64,000 bases of DNA, from contig ML986580.1 in assembly GCA_010094045.1 (NCBI GenBank), positions 28,886-92,885 of the forward strand, given 5' to 3'. The translations under genes were made by a program, and so were the position numbers. The notes under the pieces were generated by a model. That model did no database searches, was not told where the DNA came from, and worked only from the letters and a program-made list of their open reading frames with translations. Shown here piece after piece: positions 49,700 to 61,170 of this stretch. The stretch is from Lojkania enalia. Its lineage: Eukaryota; Ascomycota; Dothideomycetes; Pleosporales. Each line of letters opens with the position of its first letter. The first letter of the stretch is position 1.

Positions 49700-50760
49700 A
49701 AGTAAGAGTAAGTAATATATATAATACTAGGCGAGTAAATACTACTTATTATAGTACTCTTAACTAGTAGAGGGAAGAGCTTATTATTTACTATACTAGC
49801 TTACTTAAATTAATATAGGGTAATTATAGTAGTAGTACTATATTAGGCGCTTATTAAGAACTTAGTTAAGTAGATTTAAGAGAGTAGGATTAACTATATA
49901 GAATAGAAGTATAATAAGAGTAATCTAATAGTAGTAGTAGTAGTTAATATAGATATAATAGGCGATATAATAAATAATAGAAATTTTATCAGCTATATAA
50001 AAATACTTAATAGTAAAGGGCTACTATAGTAGATTATAATAGATAAGTATTATCTTATCTTTATATTAAGTAACTAGCGGCTAAAACTAATAAAGTTAAA
50101 AAATCTATAGTTACTACTATACCCGATAGTACTACTTATAGTAATACTACTACTAGTATAAAAGGCTAAACTAAAAAAGAATATACTAGTTTAATATATA
50201 ATATATATTTAAGTAAGTATAATATAATTAAATATATAATATTTAGTATTATAATATAAATAGGAATAGGTATAGAAGATAGTATTAGTAATATATTCAT
50301 AGTAAATATACTAGCTTAAGAAATAAAAAAAGAAAGAAGTAATATACTACTATAGTAAAATATAATATAAAATAATAGCTAAAATACTAAATAGTAGATA
50401 CTATTATATTAAAGATATAAAGTAAGTTAAGTAGTTAAAAGAATAGTTTAAAAAGGGTAGGTTTATAATAGCTATATTAATATTAGGTATAAAAGTAGAT
50501 TTTCTAGAAATTATATTTATACTATATATAGAAATACTATAAAGTATAATTAACTTTACTTAAAAAAGTAGATATAGTAGATAAATAGATAAGTAGGTAA
50601 ATTTAGTAATTTTTATAAAGAAGAGTAAGGTAGAATAAAAGATAGAATAAAAAAGAGAGGAGCTGGATATATAAATAATAGAGAAGTTTATTATAGATAG
50701 TAGATATTAGTAAGAGCTAATAAGTAACTATTTTAAGAAGAAGTAGGTAAGTTATAATAA
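49700..50760 (+). pseudogene. E helicase core (RecQ-type)
   Basis: The SF2 motifs can be followed in one frame. Motif I reads TSRGKSLLF (49758-49790; TSGGKSLLF in relatives). Motif II reads IIDKYYLIF (about 50036-50065; DECH to DKYY). Motif III reads LLIVILL (about 50130-50158; LTATLPP). Motif V reads IIAILILGIKVDFLEI (about 50461-50515), and motif VI begins FTQKSRYSR (about 50550). The Walker Lys is retained, the DECH box and motif VI Arg are lost. A Cys-bearing C-terminal block follows but its ligands are degraded. Confidence 0.85.
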
Positions 50761-51032
50761 TATTAAGTCAGCTAAATATAACTAATATAGAGAGGGTATT
50801 AGTAAGTAGTAGAATCGATAGTATAAGGTAAGTTTAGTATAGTAGTAGATTTAAAAGGTACTAAAGAAGCTATATAAAAAATATATAATATACTAGATAA
50901 TAGAAGAAATAAGAGTAGAAGAATAGTAGAGATATAAAATAATATAGTATATAATATAGTCTAGAATAAATAGAGTTAAACTAGATAGATTCTAGATAAA
51001 AATATATAATAGAGGAAAAAGTTATAACTATT

Positions 51033-51335
51033 TATTATAAACGTTTATATATAGTTAGTTAATTATACTTTAGATAGTTAACTCTATTACTATATACTAT
51101 ATATAAATATTAAAATATTATATAAAAAATAGAGATATTTATATTATATAGATTTTTATAGAAGCTAGGTCTATACTATTATATAGGCTAGCTAGATTAG
51201 TAAAACCTTCTTCTATTATAGTTAAAATAAGTTAGTTATATTTTAACTAATAGTAAATAACTATTATTAATAGCTAGTTTAAATATTATAGTAAGAGTAG
51301 TATAAGTATAGAAGTATTATAGTATTACTATAATA
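51033..51335 (-). repeat. C2 3' LTR
   Basis: 303 bp, reverse orientation, followed by the complement of the G-rich polypurine tract (51336-51349). Confidence 0.93.
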
Positions 51336-51439
51336 ATACCCCCCTTTTAATTATAAGCTTCTATAAGTTAGGTTTTTATATTATATTTAGGTTACTTATA
51401 ATTAAGTAGTAGTTATTAATATTAGTATTAGTTAAAGTT

Positions 51440-51880
51440 ATAAATATATTAGTATAATTAGTTAATATTATATAATAGTATTATACTAAAGATTAAGCTA
51501 GGTTATATATATATTAATACGACTAGTAGTTAATAATAGTATTATATTAAGGATTAGATTAATTTATATAGTAGTATTATACTAGAAATTAGATTAGTTA
51601 TATATATATTAGTATAATTAGTAGTTAATAGTAGTATTATATTAGAAATTAGATTAGATTAGTTTATATAGTAATATTATACTAGAGATTAAGTTAGATT
51701 ATAGATATATTAGTATAACTAGTTATTATTATATAATAGTATTATATTAGAAATTAAGTCGATTTAGTTTATATAATAGTATTATACTAGGAATTAGGTT
51801 AGTTCGGTTTATATAATAGTACTATATTAGGGATTAGTAGTAGTATTATTACTAGTATTATATTAGTATAGTATTATTAT
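51440..51880 (-). repeat. C2 3' tandem-repeat tract (long allele)
   Basis: About eight imperfect units built around TAGTATTATACTAGAGATTA followed by a variable AT-rich spacer. Longer than in C1 (about three) and C3 (about five). Confidence 0.82.
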
Positions 51881-52724
51881 AAGTATCTAAAAATATACTT
51901 AGATTAAGCTTTAATACCTAATTAGAGATCTAAATATAATATTATATTTAAGTCTTATTTATTTAAATTTCTAGTATAATAACTAGTTTACTTAACTAGG
52001 TATTTATACTAGTATCTCTATTAGTTATAATAGAGGTCTTTTATTTACTTAATAAGATATTCTAATTCTCTATTAATTTTAATAGGTTTAAGATTATATA
52101 CTTATTAATTAGATAAGTAGTTAAATAACTTAAGTACTAGTTATAATAATAATATATAAAATATAAGATATATTTTAGCTAATTTAAATAGCTTTAATCT
52201 ATAAGTATATAAGAATATCTTTATAATAATCTTATAAAAATCTATATTCTTCTAGGTAAACTTTTTTAACAGTCTTTATATATATATATTTCTAGCGTCT
52301 AACTAAACTAAATTATTAATCTAAAAGTTAGAAACTAATATATACTTATAGTTAATATACTCTTATTAGAATACTTATATCTAGATAAATTCTTCTCTAA
52401 TATACTCTATAATATTCTTTATCTTATTAACTAGTCTATTAGCTTTCTAGACTATTAAAAACTATTTTAGTAGTTAATAGATTTTTATAAATAGCTTAAA
52501 ACTTATTTAAAAGTACTAGTTAAAGTAAACTAGAAATAAAGAAACTTTTATTAATTTAGATACTATATTATTTACTTTAAACTATACTATTAGCAGCTAT
52601 TTAACCTAGTTATTTTATTTATAGCTAGTATAGGCTTAGAGAATTTATTCTATTACTATATTAGTATTCTCTATCTAGCTATTAATCTTTAAATAGAAGC
52701 TGGTTAATATATATATATATTAAT

Positions 52725-52825
52725 TATTAGAAGTACAGCTCTATACTACTATACTACTACAATTAAAAGGTACGAATAATTAATATTACTAATTATAGGT
52801 GTAGAATAGTATATATACCCTTATA
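52725..52825 (-). repeat. TRIM 3' terminal repeat
   Basis: 101 bp, differs from its partner by a few transitions only. Confidence 0.9.
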
Positions 52826-52827
52826 TT

Positions 52828-52838
52828 ATCTCCCTCCT
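52828..52838 (-). promoter_or_regulatory. TRIM polypurine tract
   Basis: On the minus strand AAGGAGGGAGA, two bases from the 3' terminal repeat; its position and composition fit a plus-strand primer. Confidence 0.7.
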
Positions 52839-53154
52839 TAGTAGCGTACGCCCCGGACGCTCTAAAAGATACGATATATAAAGGTAGGTACTGAGACTTC
52901 TAGCTCTACTAGATTAATCCTCTAATTATCTCTAGCTACCTTTCTAATATACTTACGCGGATACGTTTATACGCATATACCTATATATATATTAGACCTT
53001 CTAGCAACTTTTAGTACAGCGTTTAAAGAGGCCGCTTTATATTTTAGCTTTTTTATAAAAAGCTTGTTAGGCTGAACTAGCTCTTATATAAATCGAACTC
53101 GTAACCCTATAATACCGCCTATCAACCTTATATACTAGGTAATATTAATTATAA

Positions 53155-53255
53155 TATTAGAAGCACGGCTCTATACTACTATACTACTATAATTAAAAGG
53201 TACGAATAATTAATATTACTAATTATAGGTGTAGAATAGTATATATACCTTTACA
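53155..53255 (-). repeat. TRIM 5' terminal repeat
   Basis: 101 bp, plus-strand end ACCTTTACA, followed by the target duplication TTAAT. Confidence 0.9.
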
Positions 53256-53691
53256 TTAATTTATAGCTATCTATAAAACTCTTAGTAAAAGGTAAAAATA
53301 AACTATATCTTATAATTAGATATAATAATATATAATAGTTTATAGTAAACTTATATATAGTAATAGAATAGTTAGATAATATTAGAAGTTTTAATTCTTA
53401 CGTATAGTATTAGGTATCTATACTTATTAAGTCTATTAACTACTACTATAATATTTATATAACCTACTAATTCTAATAGATTAGTTATAAAGTTTATAGA
53501 AATAATTTAAAACCTTTATTTAAATATAAATAATAGTTTTAATAATCTATAATACTTCTTTTTAAAAGTTTTACTTCTTTAATATATATAATAATATCTT
53601 ATATATTATTATATTAAATCGAATATCTTTAACTAATAGTACTTATATTAGAATAGTTCTAAAGTCTTTTCTTAACTAGAATATCTACTAA

Positions 53692-53995
53692 TATTACAGA
53701 TATTTATATATAGTTAGTTAATTATACTTTAAATAGTTAACTCTATTACTATATACTATATATAAATATTAAAATATTATATAAAGAATAGAAATATCTA
53801 TATTATATAAATTTTTTATAGAGGCTAAGTCTATACTACTATATAAGCTAGCTAGATTAGTAAAATCTTCTTCTATTATTGTTAAGATAAGTTAGTTATA
53901 TTCTAACTAGTAGCTAACAGCTGTTACTAATAGCTAGTTTAAGTATTATAATAAGGGTAATATAAGTATAAAAGTATTATAGTATTATTATAATA
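53692..53995 (-). repeat. C3 3' LTR
   Basis: 304 bp; the polypurine tract complement with seven C follows at 53996-54009. Confidence 0.93.
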
Positions 53996-54114
53996 GTCCC
54001 CCCTTTTTAGTTATAAGTTTCTATAAGTTAAGTTTTTATATTATATTTAGATTATTTATAATTAAGTAGTAGTTATTAATACTAGTATTAGTTAAAGTTA
54101 TAAGTATATTAGTA

Positions 54115-54395
54115 TAATTAGTTATTATTATATAGTAGTACTATACTAGAAATTAAATTAGATTATAGGTATATTAGTATAATTAGTAGTTAATAGTAGT
54201 ATTATATTAGAGGTTAGGTTAAATTATAGATATATTAGTATAATCGGTTATTATTATATAGTAGTATTATACTAGAGATTAGATTAGTTTAATTTATATA
54301 ATAGTATTATACTAGAGATTAGGTTAGTTTAGTTTATATAGTAGTATTATACTAGAGATTAGTAGTAATATTATTACTAATATTATATTAGTATA
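54115..54395 (-). repeat. C3 3' tandem-repeat tract (middle allele)
   Basis: About five units of the family C 3' repeat (TAGTATTATACTAGAGATTA plus spacer). Confidence 0.82.
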
Positions 54396-54519
54396 GTATT
54401 ATTATAAGCGTCTAAAAATATACTTAAATTAAATTCTAGTATCTAATTAAAAATCTAGATATAATATTATATTTAGATCTTATTTATTTAAATTTCTAGT
54501 ATAATAATCTTCTACGGCA

Positions 54520-57350
54520 GTTATCTTAGTAAAATTACTAGTTAGGTACTATTCTAGGTTATAGTAGCTAGTCTATTTAACTAGATATTTATACCGGCAT
54601 CTCTATTAGTTATAGTAGAAGTCTTCTATTTACTTAATAAAGTATTCTAATTTTCTATTTATCTTAATAGGTTTAGAAATATATATTTATTAACTAAATA
54701 AATAGTTAAATAACTTAAATACTAGTTATAATAGTAATATATAAAATATAAAATATATTTTAGCTAATTTAGATAGCTTTAGTTTATAAGTATATAAGAA
54801 TACTTTTATAATAACTTTATAAGAGCTTATTTTCTTCTAGTTAAACTTTTTTAACGGTCTTTATATATATATATTTCTAGCGTCTAGCTAGACTAGATTA
54901 CTAATCTAGTAGTTAGGGGCTAATACGCGCTTATAGTTAGTATACTTTTATTAGAGCGCTTATATTTAGGTAAGTTCTTCTCTAATATACTTTATAATAT
55001 CCTTTATCTTATTAACTAGTCTATTAGCTTTTTAAGTTATTAGGGACTATTCTAGCGGTTAATAAATCTTTATAGGCGGCTCGAAGCCTATTTAAAAGTA
55101 CTAGCTAAAATAGGCTAGAAATAGAAAGACTTTTATTAATTTAAATACTATATTATTAATAACTATTTAACCTAGTTATCTTATTTATAACTAGTATAGG
55201 CTTAGAAAACTTATTCTATTACTATATTAGTATTCTCTATCTAACTATTAATTTCTAAATAGAAGCTAGTTAATATATATATATTAATTTATAACTATCT
55301 ATAAAACTCTTAATAGAAGATAGAAATAAACTATATTTTATAGTCGGATATAATAATATATAATAGTTTATAGTAAACTTATATATAGTAATAGAATAGT
55401 TAAATAATATTAGAAGCTTCGATTCTTATATATAGTATAAGGTATCTATACTTATTAAGCCTATTAACTACTACTATAATATTTATATAACCTTCTAATT
55501 CTAGTAGATTAATTATAAAGTTTATAGAGATATTTTAAAACCTTTATTTAAGTATAAATAACGGTTTTAGTAATCTATAATATTTCTTTCTAAAAGTCTT
55601 ACTTTTTTAGTATATATAATAATAGCCTATATATTATTATATTAAGTTAAATATCTTTAACTAATAGTACTTATGTTAGAGTAGTTTTAAGATCTTTTCT
55701 TAACTAGAGTATCTACTAAATAGCGAGTTATAAATAGTTTATATTAGTTTAAACTTTAACTTATTATAGTTTAATATTATAAATTAATCTTAATAATATA
55801 GTTAATTATTATACTCTTTATAATTAGTTAGAATTAGAAGTTTAGATTAATAGATTTCTTCTTTTAGTAGCTTTAGAGTATCTTAGATTAGATTATCGTT
55901 TAGGTATTCTTCGTTAATAATCTCTATAATTAATTAGCCTACTTCTATTTATTAGAATAGTTTAAAATAAAATAATATCTATTAATAATTTCTATAAGTC
56001 TTTTTTTATATAAATTTATCTTATAATTTTTAAATTAAGGTATTAGACTTTTCTTTAAGTTTTCTAGGTTAGTATATAATATTAAAATTAAACTTTAACA
56101 AATATTTTAACTAATAGATCTATTAGTAGTTTAACTACTTTATTATTATAAAATACTATAAGTTTTTATAATCGTTTAGTACTTCTATAAAAAATACTAT
56201 ACCTTCTAATTCGGGCTTCTATTACTTAAAATACTAGATAATTACAAGTAGTTCCTTATTATATATTTTATAGTTACCTTTAATAGAGTTTATATACTTA
56301 GAAAAGTAGATAATAAATCTTAGTTTACTATTAACACCTCTCTAAGATAGTATACTAGCTATTATAAAGTCGAACGTATTAGTTTCTACTACTATTAGTA
56401 GTTTAAGGTTAAAGTATTAGAAAATTAATATAGAAATAAAAGTATTCTTTAAGTAGTTAAAAAAATATTAATAGCTATTATTCTAGTTAAATTAAGTATT
56501 TTTCTTAGTTAGAACTATTAAAAAAGAGACTTTCTATAAGAAATTACTAATAAATTATTAGTAGAAGTTCGTAAAGTTTATAAAAGTTTAAATATCTTTT
56601 ATATTTTTAGAGTATTCTTAGTTAATAATTATTTCTACCTTCTTTAAATCTATATATATCTCTTCTATAGTAATTATATACCCTAGGTAGATTATTTCTA
56701 ACTAGTAGTACTTATACGTATCTATATTAAGCTATAAACTATTCGCTCTTAAAACTTTTAAAACTAGCTAGATATACTACTTATAATCCTTTAAATTCTT
56801 ACTAAATATTAGAATATTATTAATATAAGTAGTATAAAATATATTAAAATATAGTTTTAGTATATTATTTATAAAGTACTAGAATATATTTAAAGTATTA
56901 ACTAGGTTAAAGAATATTACTAGATATTTAAATAGTTTATAGTATATATAAAAGGTAGTTTTTTATTTATATCCCTTAGTAATTTTTAGCTTATTAAATA
57001 TAATAATAATATTAAGTTTTATATAGTATTTATTCTTACTAAATTAGATTAATATTTCTTAGATTAGTAGAATTAGGTATTAGTTCTTAATAGTAATAGT
57101 ATTAAGGGCTTTATAGTTTATATAGAATTAAAAACTACCTCTAAATTTTTTTATAAAGATTATAGATATAACTACTAGTAATAAACTTACTCTAATAAAT
57201 CCCTTAGATAAGTTCTTATTAAAATACTTCCTTAGTACTTTTAACTTATTCTAGAATATCTTATAAAATAGACTAAAACTAGTTTACTTACTATTTTCTA
57301 GTTTAATCTTATAATTATATAGTTATTATTTAAAAAGCTTATCTATATTC
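54520..57350 (-). pseudogene. pol: C3 pol and chromodomain
   Basis: Minus-strand counterpart of C1 pol: chromodomain about 54520-54710, integrase about 55000-55900 (with an uninterrupted version of the TRIM target near 55285), RNase H about 56100-56450, RT about 56700-57330. The RT box near 56811-56830 is YINN, as in C1. The chromodomain segment is slightly more G+C-rich (CTACGGCAG near 54511). TAA/TAG stops throughout. Confidence 0.84.
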
Positions 57351-58199
57351 TTATATAAAAAGATAGATAATAAATTATAATATTCTTTAGGTACTTTAAT
57401 AATAGAGTTAGTATATACTTTTAAAGCTAGAACTTTATTAATATTAGCTATTAATATAGTAAAGATTTTATAATTAAATTACTAGAAAAGTTAGACTAGT
57501 AGTATAATATCTATATAATATATATCTAGCTATAATATAAACTTTAGATATTTAAATTTAGATAGATTCTTTTAACTATAATCTTTACCTAAAATTAAAT
57601 TAATTTTAATTTTAAGTTCTTTTAACTAGTATAATATTTTAGGTAGCTAATAATTATATTAAGTATAGCTTAATAAATAAAATTTTAAATAATACTATCT
57701 AAGTTTTATACTATATAGAAATTGTAAATTAATTATTTTAAGATTTTCTTTTATATTAAATTTAGATAGTTTACAATTTTTAATAACTATATAAATAGTC
57801 TATTAATAGATAATAATACTAGTAGATTATAAGTATTAAGTTAAATATTAGTTAGTAGTAAAGACTAGCTATTTATTCTTATAGTCTAGGTTTATATAAT
57901 ACTTATATATCTATAGCTATTCTAAAATTAACTAGTATTTTTCTAATATAATTATATAGAAATATACTATCTCTAAATAGTTTAGATATTAGAGAGTTAA
58001 AATAATTAAATAGAAGATAGTTCTTTTATAAAAGATTTTTCTATTAAAATTAATTAAATATAAATTATATAAAAATTATATCTTTTAAAGTTTTAAAGTA
58101 TATATAAAATCTCTATAAATATAGCTATAACTAGTAATTCTAGTATTAATAAGAATATTAATATCTTACTAGACTAGATTTTAATAGATTTAATAAGAA

Positions 58200-59480
58200 G
58201 CTAGAATCTAATAATTCTATAACTATTTTTATAAAAGCTAGTTCTATAAGTATATAGAAATTTAGTATAAGTATAATCCTAAAAGATAACTTACTTCTAA
58301 AATAAACCTTTTAATAATATTCTAGTTAATAAAACTAGCTATATTTAAGAGTAAAAATAATAGTCTTATCTATAAGATAATAAGTATATTAAAAATTAGT
58401 TAAAAGATTAAAAATAGAATCTATAAAATATAGTAGAACTCTAAGACTTTTAATAGATTAATAGTAGAGGGGTATTATATTCTAGTAAAATATATCCCTT
58501 ACTATTATACTTATAATAGTATTCTTTATAGTAGCACCTTTTTTATTTATTAGAGCCTATAAGTATATAGTTAAAAGTATTAAGTTCTATAATATTTAAA
58601 TCCTTCTAATAAGTAGTATAATACTTTAATTATTTATAGTAGTTACTAGATAGATAATATAAGTTAGTATTATATAGAGAAATTAGATTAGTATAGTTAT
58701 TTAAGGTACTAGGTATTATAATACTAATTATAGTATAGTAGAACTTATTAGAAAGAAAATATTAGAAATATATAATTTATCTAGTTTTATTTAGTTTAGT
58801 ATCTATAATTAGGTGTTAGAATTTAGGAAAGTAAGTAGAGAACCTACTTTAGCTTTATTTTAAAGTCTCTAACTTACTCTATATTATAGTCTTCTTATTC
58901 TAGTTACTATAGGTAGATCCTAAAAAAGCGACTAAACTATTTATAGAGTTATTATTCTTATATATTAATAGGTTAACTAATATTACTAGATCTTATTCTA
59001 GATAGAAATAAATATATAGAAAATAGGTACGTTTAATTAAATATTAATTAGTATTTCTTTCTAATTTATAGTAGAGTTTTCTAATAAAATATAAAAGCTT
59101 TAAACGTTTACTAGAGAATATTAAAAAATTAGATAAGTAGTTAGAATAGAAATATAGGTTATATATAGTTTTAAGCGGATTAGAAGTTAATATAAACATC
59201 TATTTAGAAGCTAGAGTTATAGACTAAATTAGGTTAAGGGCGGATAATAGTTCTATTACTATTAATATACTAGTAGCTAGTAGAAAGGTAGCTATTTAAT
59301 AGCTACTAAATTCCCTTTATATTACTTTAAAGTTTAACTTATAATAGTTCTTCTAGGTTATTAAAGCCTCTACTAGTATCTTATTCTTCTATTATAAAGA
59401 GTCTAGTTTACCCTAAATCTTTTTAAATATACTAATAAATACATTCTTATCTATAGTATATAGTAGTAGATAATATAATA
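58200..59480 (-). pseudogene. gag: C3 gag region
   Basis: Collinear with 25000-26330 of C1; the leader end near 59450-59480 matches the first bases after the C1 5' LTR. Frames are badly broken and no domain is certain. The assignment rests on position in the element. From 57350 to 58200 lies the region between gag and RT, where a protease is expected but I could not locate its active site. Confidence 0.5.
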
Positions 59481-59483
59481 TAA

Positions 59484-59505
59484 TATTATAGATACTTATA
59501 TATAG
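59484..59505 (-). repeat. C3 5' LTR, first 22 bp
   Basis: Matches the inner end of the family C LTR and stops at the F insertion point. The remainder should resume after F, outside the window. Confidence 0.85.
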
Positions 59506-59784
59506 TATAACAGCGTAGGTAAGATAATAGGTCTAAATGCGGCACAAATCCACTTAGAGGTATATAGGAGTATATAGGGGTTCAGGGACCTAGAAATTCT
59601 ATTAATACTTATAAGCCTTATACGAAAGGATATCGAAGAACTACTAAGCTATTTATAAGGGAGTATATAACTATATATAGAAGGGAAAAGGGGTAGAACC
59701 GGGGGTAGGATAAGATAAGTAAAAAGCTTTAGGATAAGGTTGTATATAAAGCTTTTCGTAGAACGATTTCTTTGTATTATTATA
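59506..59784 (-). repeat. F 3' LTR
   Basis: 279 bp, plus-strand start TATAACAGCG, end TATTATTATA; the bases TATAG (59501-59505) should be one half of its target duplication. Boundary inferred from the abutting polypurine tract. Confidence 0.82.
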
Positions 59785-59798
59785 CTACCCCCCTTCTT
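59785..59798 (-). promoter_or_regulatory. F polypurine tract
   Basis: On the minus strand AAGAAGGGGGGTAG directly before the 3' LTR. Confidence 0.88.
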
Positions 59799-60350
59799 AT
59801 AGGCTGATAGTTTCTATCTACGCTAGTTTGGGAGGGAATCGGGGCTGTTATAGATAGGTTCTAGTATAAAGAAATTTCTTTAAGGAGGTATTTACTAGTA
59901 AGAGCTAATACACACAGTTACCTATAGAGATACATTTATTAACATAATATTAAGTAAGGTTTTCACAGTAAGTATAATTAACCTATATATTAGCTGGTAA
60001 CTACTATTATAATAGTTTATTAATATTATAATTTCGTTGCGTATAGTAATAAGCATTTACTAGCTTTAATATATTACTAGGTTACTATTAACTGAGCTTC
60101 CTTAACTAAATAATAACTTCTACTCTATACGTATTATTGCGCGTCTCTAGAACTATTAATTATTAAAGTATTATTAACGCCTTATAGAAAAAATTAATTA
60201 ATATACTACTCTGCCTACCTTCTAAAGCCTTTTTAGAGGCCTTCTAGGTTATCTACCTTTAAACTATACGCGCGTTCGCCCGCGGGTAGTATATAATATT
60301 TTTCTTTCGGTCTTTAAGATTAAAAAAATGCGAGTATTATACCTTATAAA
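59799..60350. other. F 3' non-coding region
   Basis: About 550 bp between the polypurine tract and the antisense frame. It retains G+C-rich islands (for example around 60270-60290, GCGCGTTCGCCCGCGGG). If the antisense frame is a gene this would be its promoter side. No domain or RNA gene seen. Confidence 0.5.
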
Positions 60351-60845
60351 ATGAAAAGTATAACCCCGTACGAATCGTATCTAATACTAGTAGAATATTT
60401 ACTACTAACGCACTTATAAATCCCCTCCTACTATAAGGAGGAGTTTCTAGTCCTCTAGGGCTATCTTAAACTATAAGCGGCGGCCTAATACGCAGGGGAT
60501 AAGGAGGATAAAAAGGTAGCTTTTAAGGCTATTTCAGAGTCTGCTTATAGTTTAGCGCTTATAGCCTAGGTTGTAAAAAGTTAGAAAGATAGCTTTTCTA
60601 TAGCTAGTATCTAGGTAGCTTTATTCTACTAGAGTATTAAATTGCTCTATCGGGTTTCGGCTCTAGAGGCTCTAGTATCTAGCCTTTAAGCTAATATTAT
60701 AACGCTCTTAGGCGGTTAAAGATAAGGTAGGAAAGGTTTAGGGGAAGTCTAAAGGGAAAGAAGGAGAAGGAGAGTAGAGGAGGAGAGGACTAGAGAGGTA
60801 TCTAACAGCCTACTATTAGACCCTCTAGATTCTATAAAAGAGTAA
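60351..60845 (+). pseudogene. F antisense frame
   Basis: A plus-strand frame opposite to pol that opens with an intact ATG (MKSITPYESYLILVEYLLL) and runs about 165 codons with stops only TAA/TAG at likely Gln or Trp. Readable parts are EEFLVL, DKKVAFKAISESAYSLALIA, KDSFSIASI and VSALEALVSSL, then a strongly basic/acidic run with RERRRRRVEEERT and a tail LLLDPLDSIKE. Same position relative to pol and 3' LTR as the antisense frames of A and B. The order helical core, charged run, short hydrophobic tail is similar to theirs. Function unknown. Confidence 0.7.
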
Positions 60846-60959
60846 TTTCAGGCCTATACTTTAGTTTTTAAATCTACTACTTAACTCTTATATATTATTA
60901 TCTACTAGGTAATCTATATTCTCTATACTATCTTTATATACCTTAATCTATTTAGTTAG

Positions 60960-61170
60960 AGTTTTTAGGGGTCTTAGCTAATTTAGATACTTATTATAAA
61001 AAGCTCTCAGCTTATAAGACGAACCTATAAAATTTAAGGCTTTATACTAGACTAGGTTAGAATTATATCCTACCTATTTTATATAGTATTTAAGGGTCTT
61101 ATAATACAGCTTACTAGCTAGTATTTCCTTAACCTCCTACTCTTCTACCCCCTTAATAGTAATAGCGGGT
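60960..61170 (-). pseudogene. F chromodomain
   Basis: Reads VKEILASKLYYKTLKYYIK, VGYNSNLVQYKALNF, then LRAFYNKYLN, a clear chromodomain pattern at the C-terminus of pol, damaged by a few RIP changes (Trp codon to TAG). Confidence 0.86.

Larger units (their letters stand above)
43471..51032 (+). pseudogene. E: DUF3505/RecQ-type helicase gene, RIP-killed
   Basis: This is a long plus-strand frame of a fungal RecQ-like helicase. The N-terminal region (within the duplicated unit) reads YYLPKYYILIYKEYATTIL and a second block with NILYIYLKKKYKQI. These correspond to DUF3505-type and C2H2-like motifs whose Cys and His are now Tyr or Phe. Then come a Ser/Asn-rich linker (47869-47990; Asn probably from Asp), a central domain with YIAINISRKVV near 49245, and the helicase core (49700-50760). 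The last readable codons at 51030 are cut by C2, so the C-terminus is beyond the window. Such genes are multicopy and often subtelomeric in ascomycetes. No frameshift was needed to read most of it. Confidence 0.85.
52725..53255 (-). mobile_element. Miniature LTR retrotransposon (TRIM-like)
   Basis: 531 bp with two 101-bp direct terminal repeats (52725-52825 and 53155-53255), 5-bp target duplication TTAAT (52720-52724 and 53256-53260) and an exact empty site in C3 (near 55285). Read on the minus strand the repeat starts TGTAAAGG and ends CTTCTAATA. A purine run AAGGAGGGAGA precedes the 3' repeat, as a polypurine tract should. The 329-bp interior has no coding frame. It is less RIP-damaged than C2. 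Confidence 0.88.
51033..53691 (-). mobile_element. Chromovirus family C, copy C2 (minus, 3' part)
   Basis: The 3' part of a family C element in minus orientation, inserted in the helicase gene E. It shows the 3' LTR (51033-51335), the longest form of the 3' tandem repeat, chromodomain and integrase, and is cut at 53691 by C3. Its 5' part must lie beyond the window, on the other side of C3 and F. The miniature LTR element 52725-53255 sits in its integrase. Confidence 0.9.
51960..53691 (-). pseudogene. C2 integrase and chromodomain
   Basis: Minus-strand remnant collinear with C1 (about 28560-29985). The chromodomain part (51960-52120) lacks about 60 bp present in C1 and C3. The integrase is split by the miniature LTR element just before the segment LTSFYL. 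All RIP-type stops. Confidence 0.8.
53692..59505 (-). mobile_element. Chromovirus family C, copy C3 (minus)
   Basis: Nearly complete family C element inserted in the C2 integrase. The 3' LTR is 53692-53995 (304 bp), internal 53996-59483. Of the 5' LTR only the first 22 bp (59484-59505) are seen before F interrupts it. Internal order on the minus strand is gag (high coordinates), RT, RNase H, integrase, chromodomain, tandem repeat, polypurine tract. RIP damage is comparable to C1. Confidence 0.91.

Noticed and set aside
53020..53154. A functional tRNA gene in the miniature element
   Set aside because: A/B box spacing is short, no acceptor or anticodon stem could be paired, and it lies inside a transposable element.
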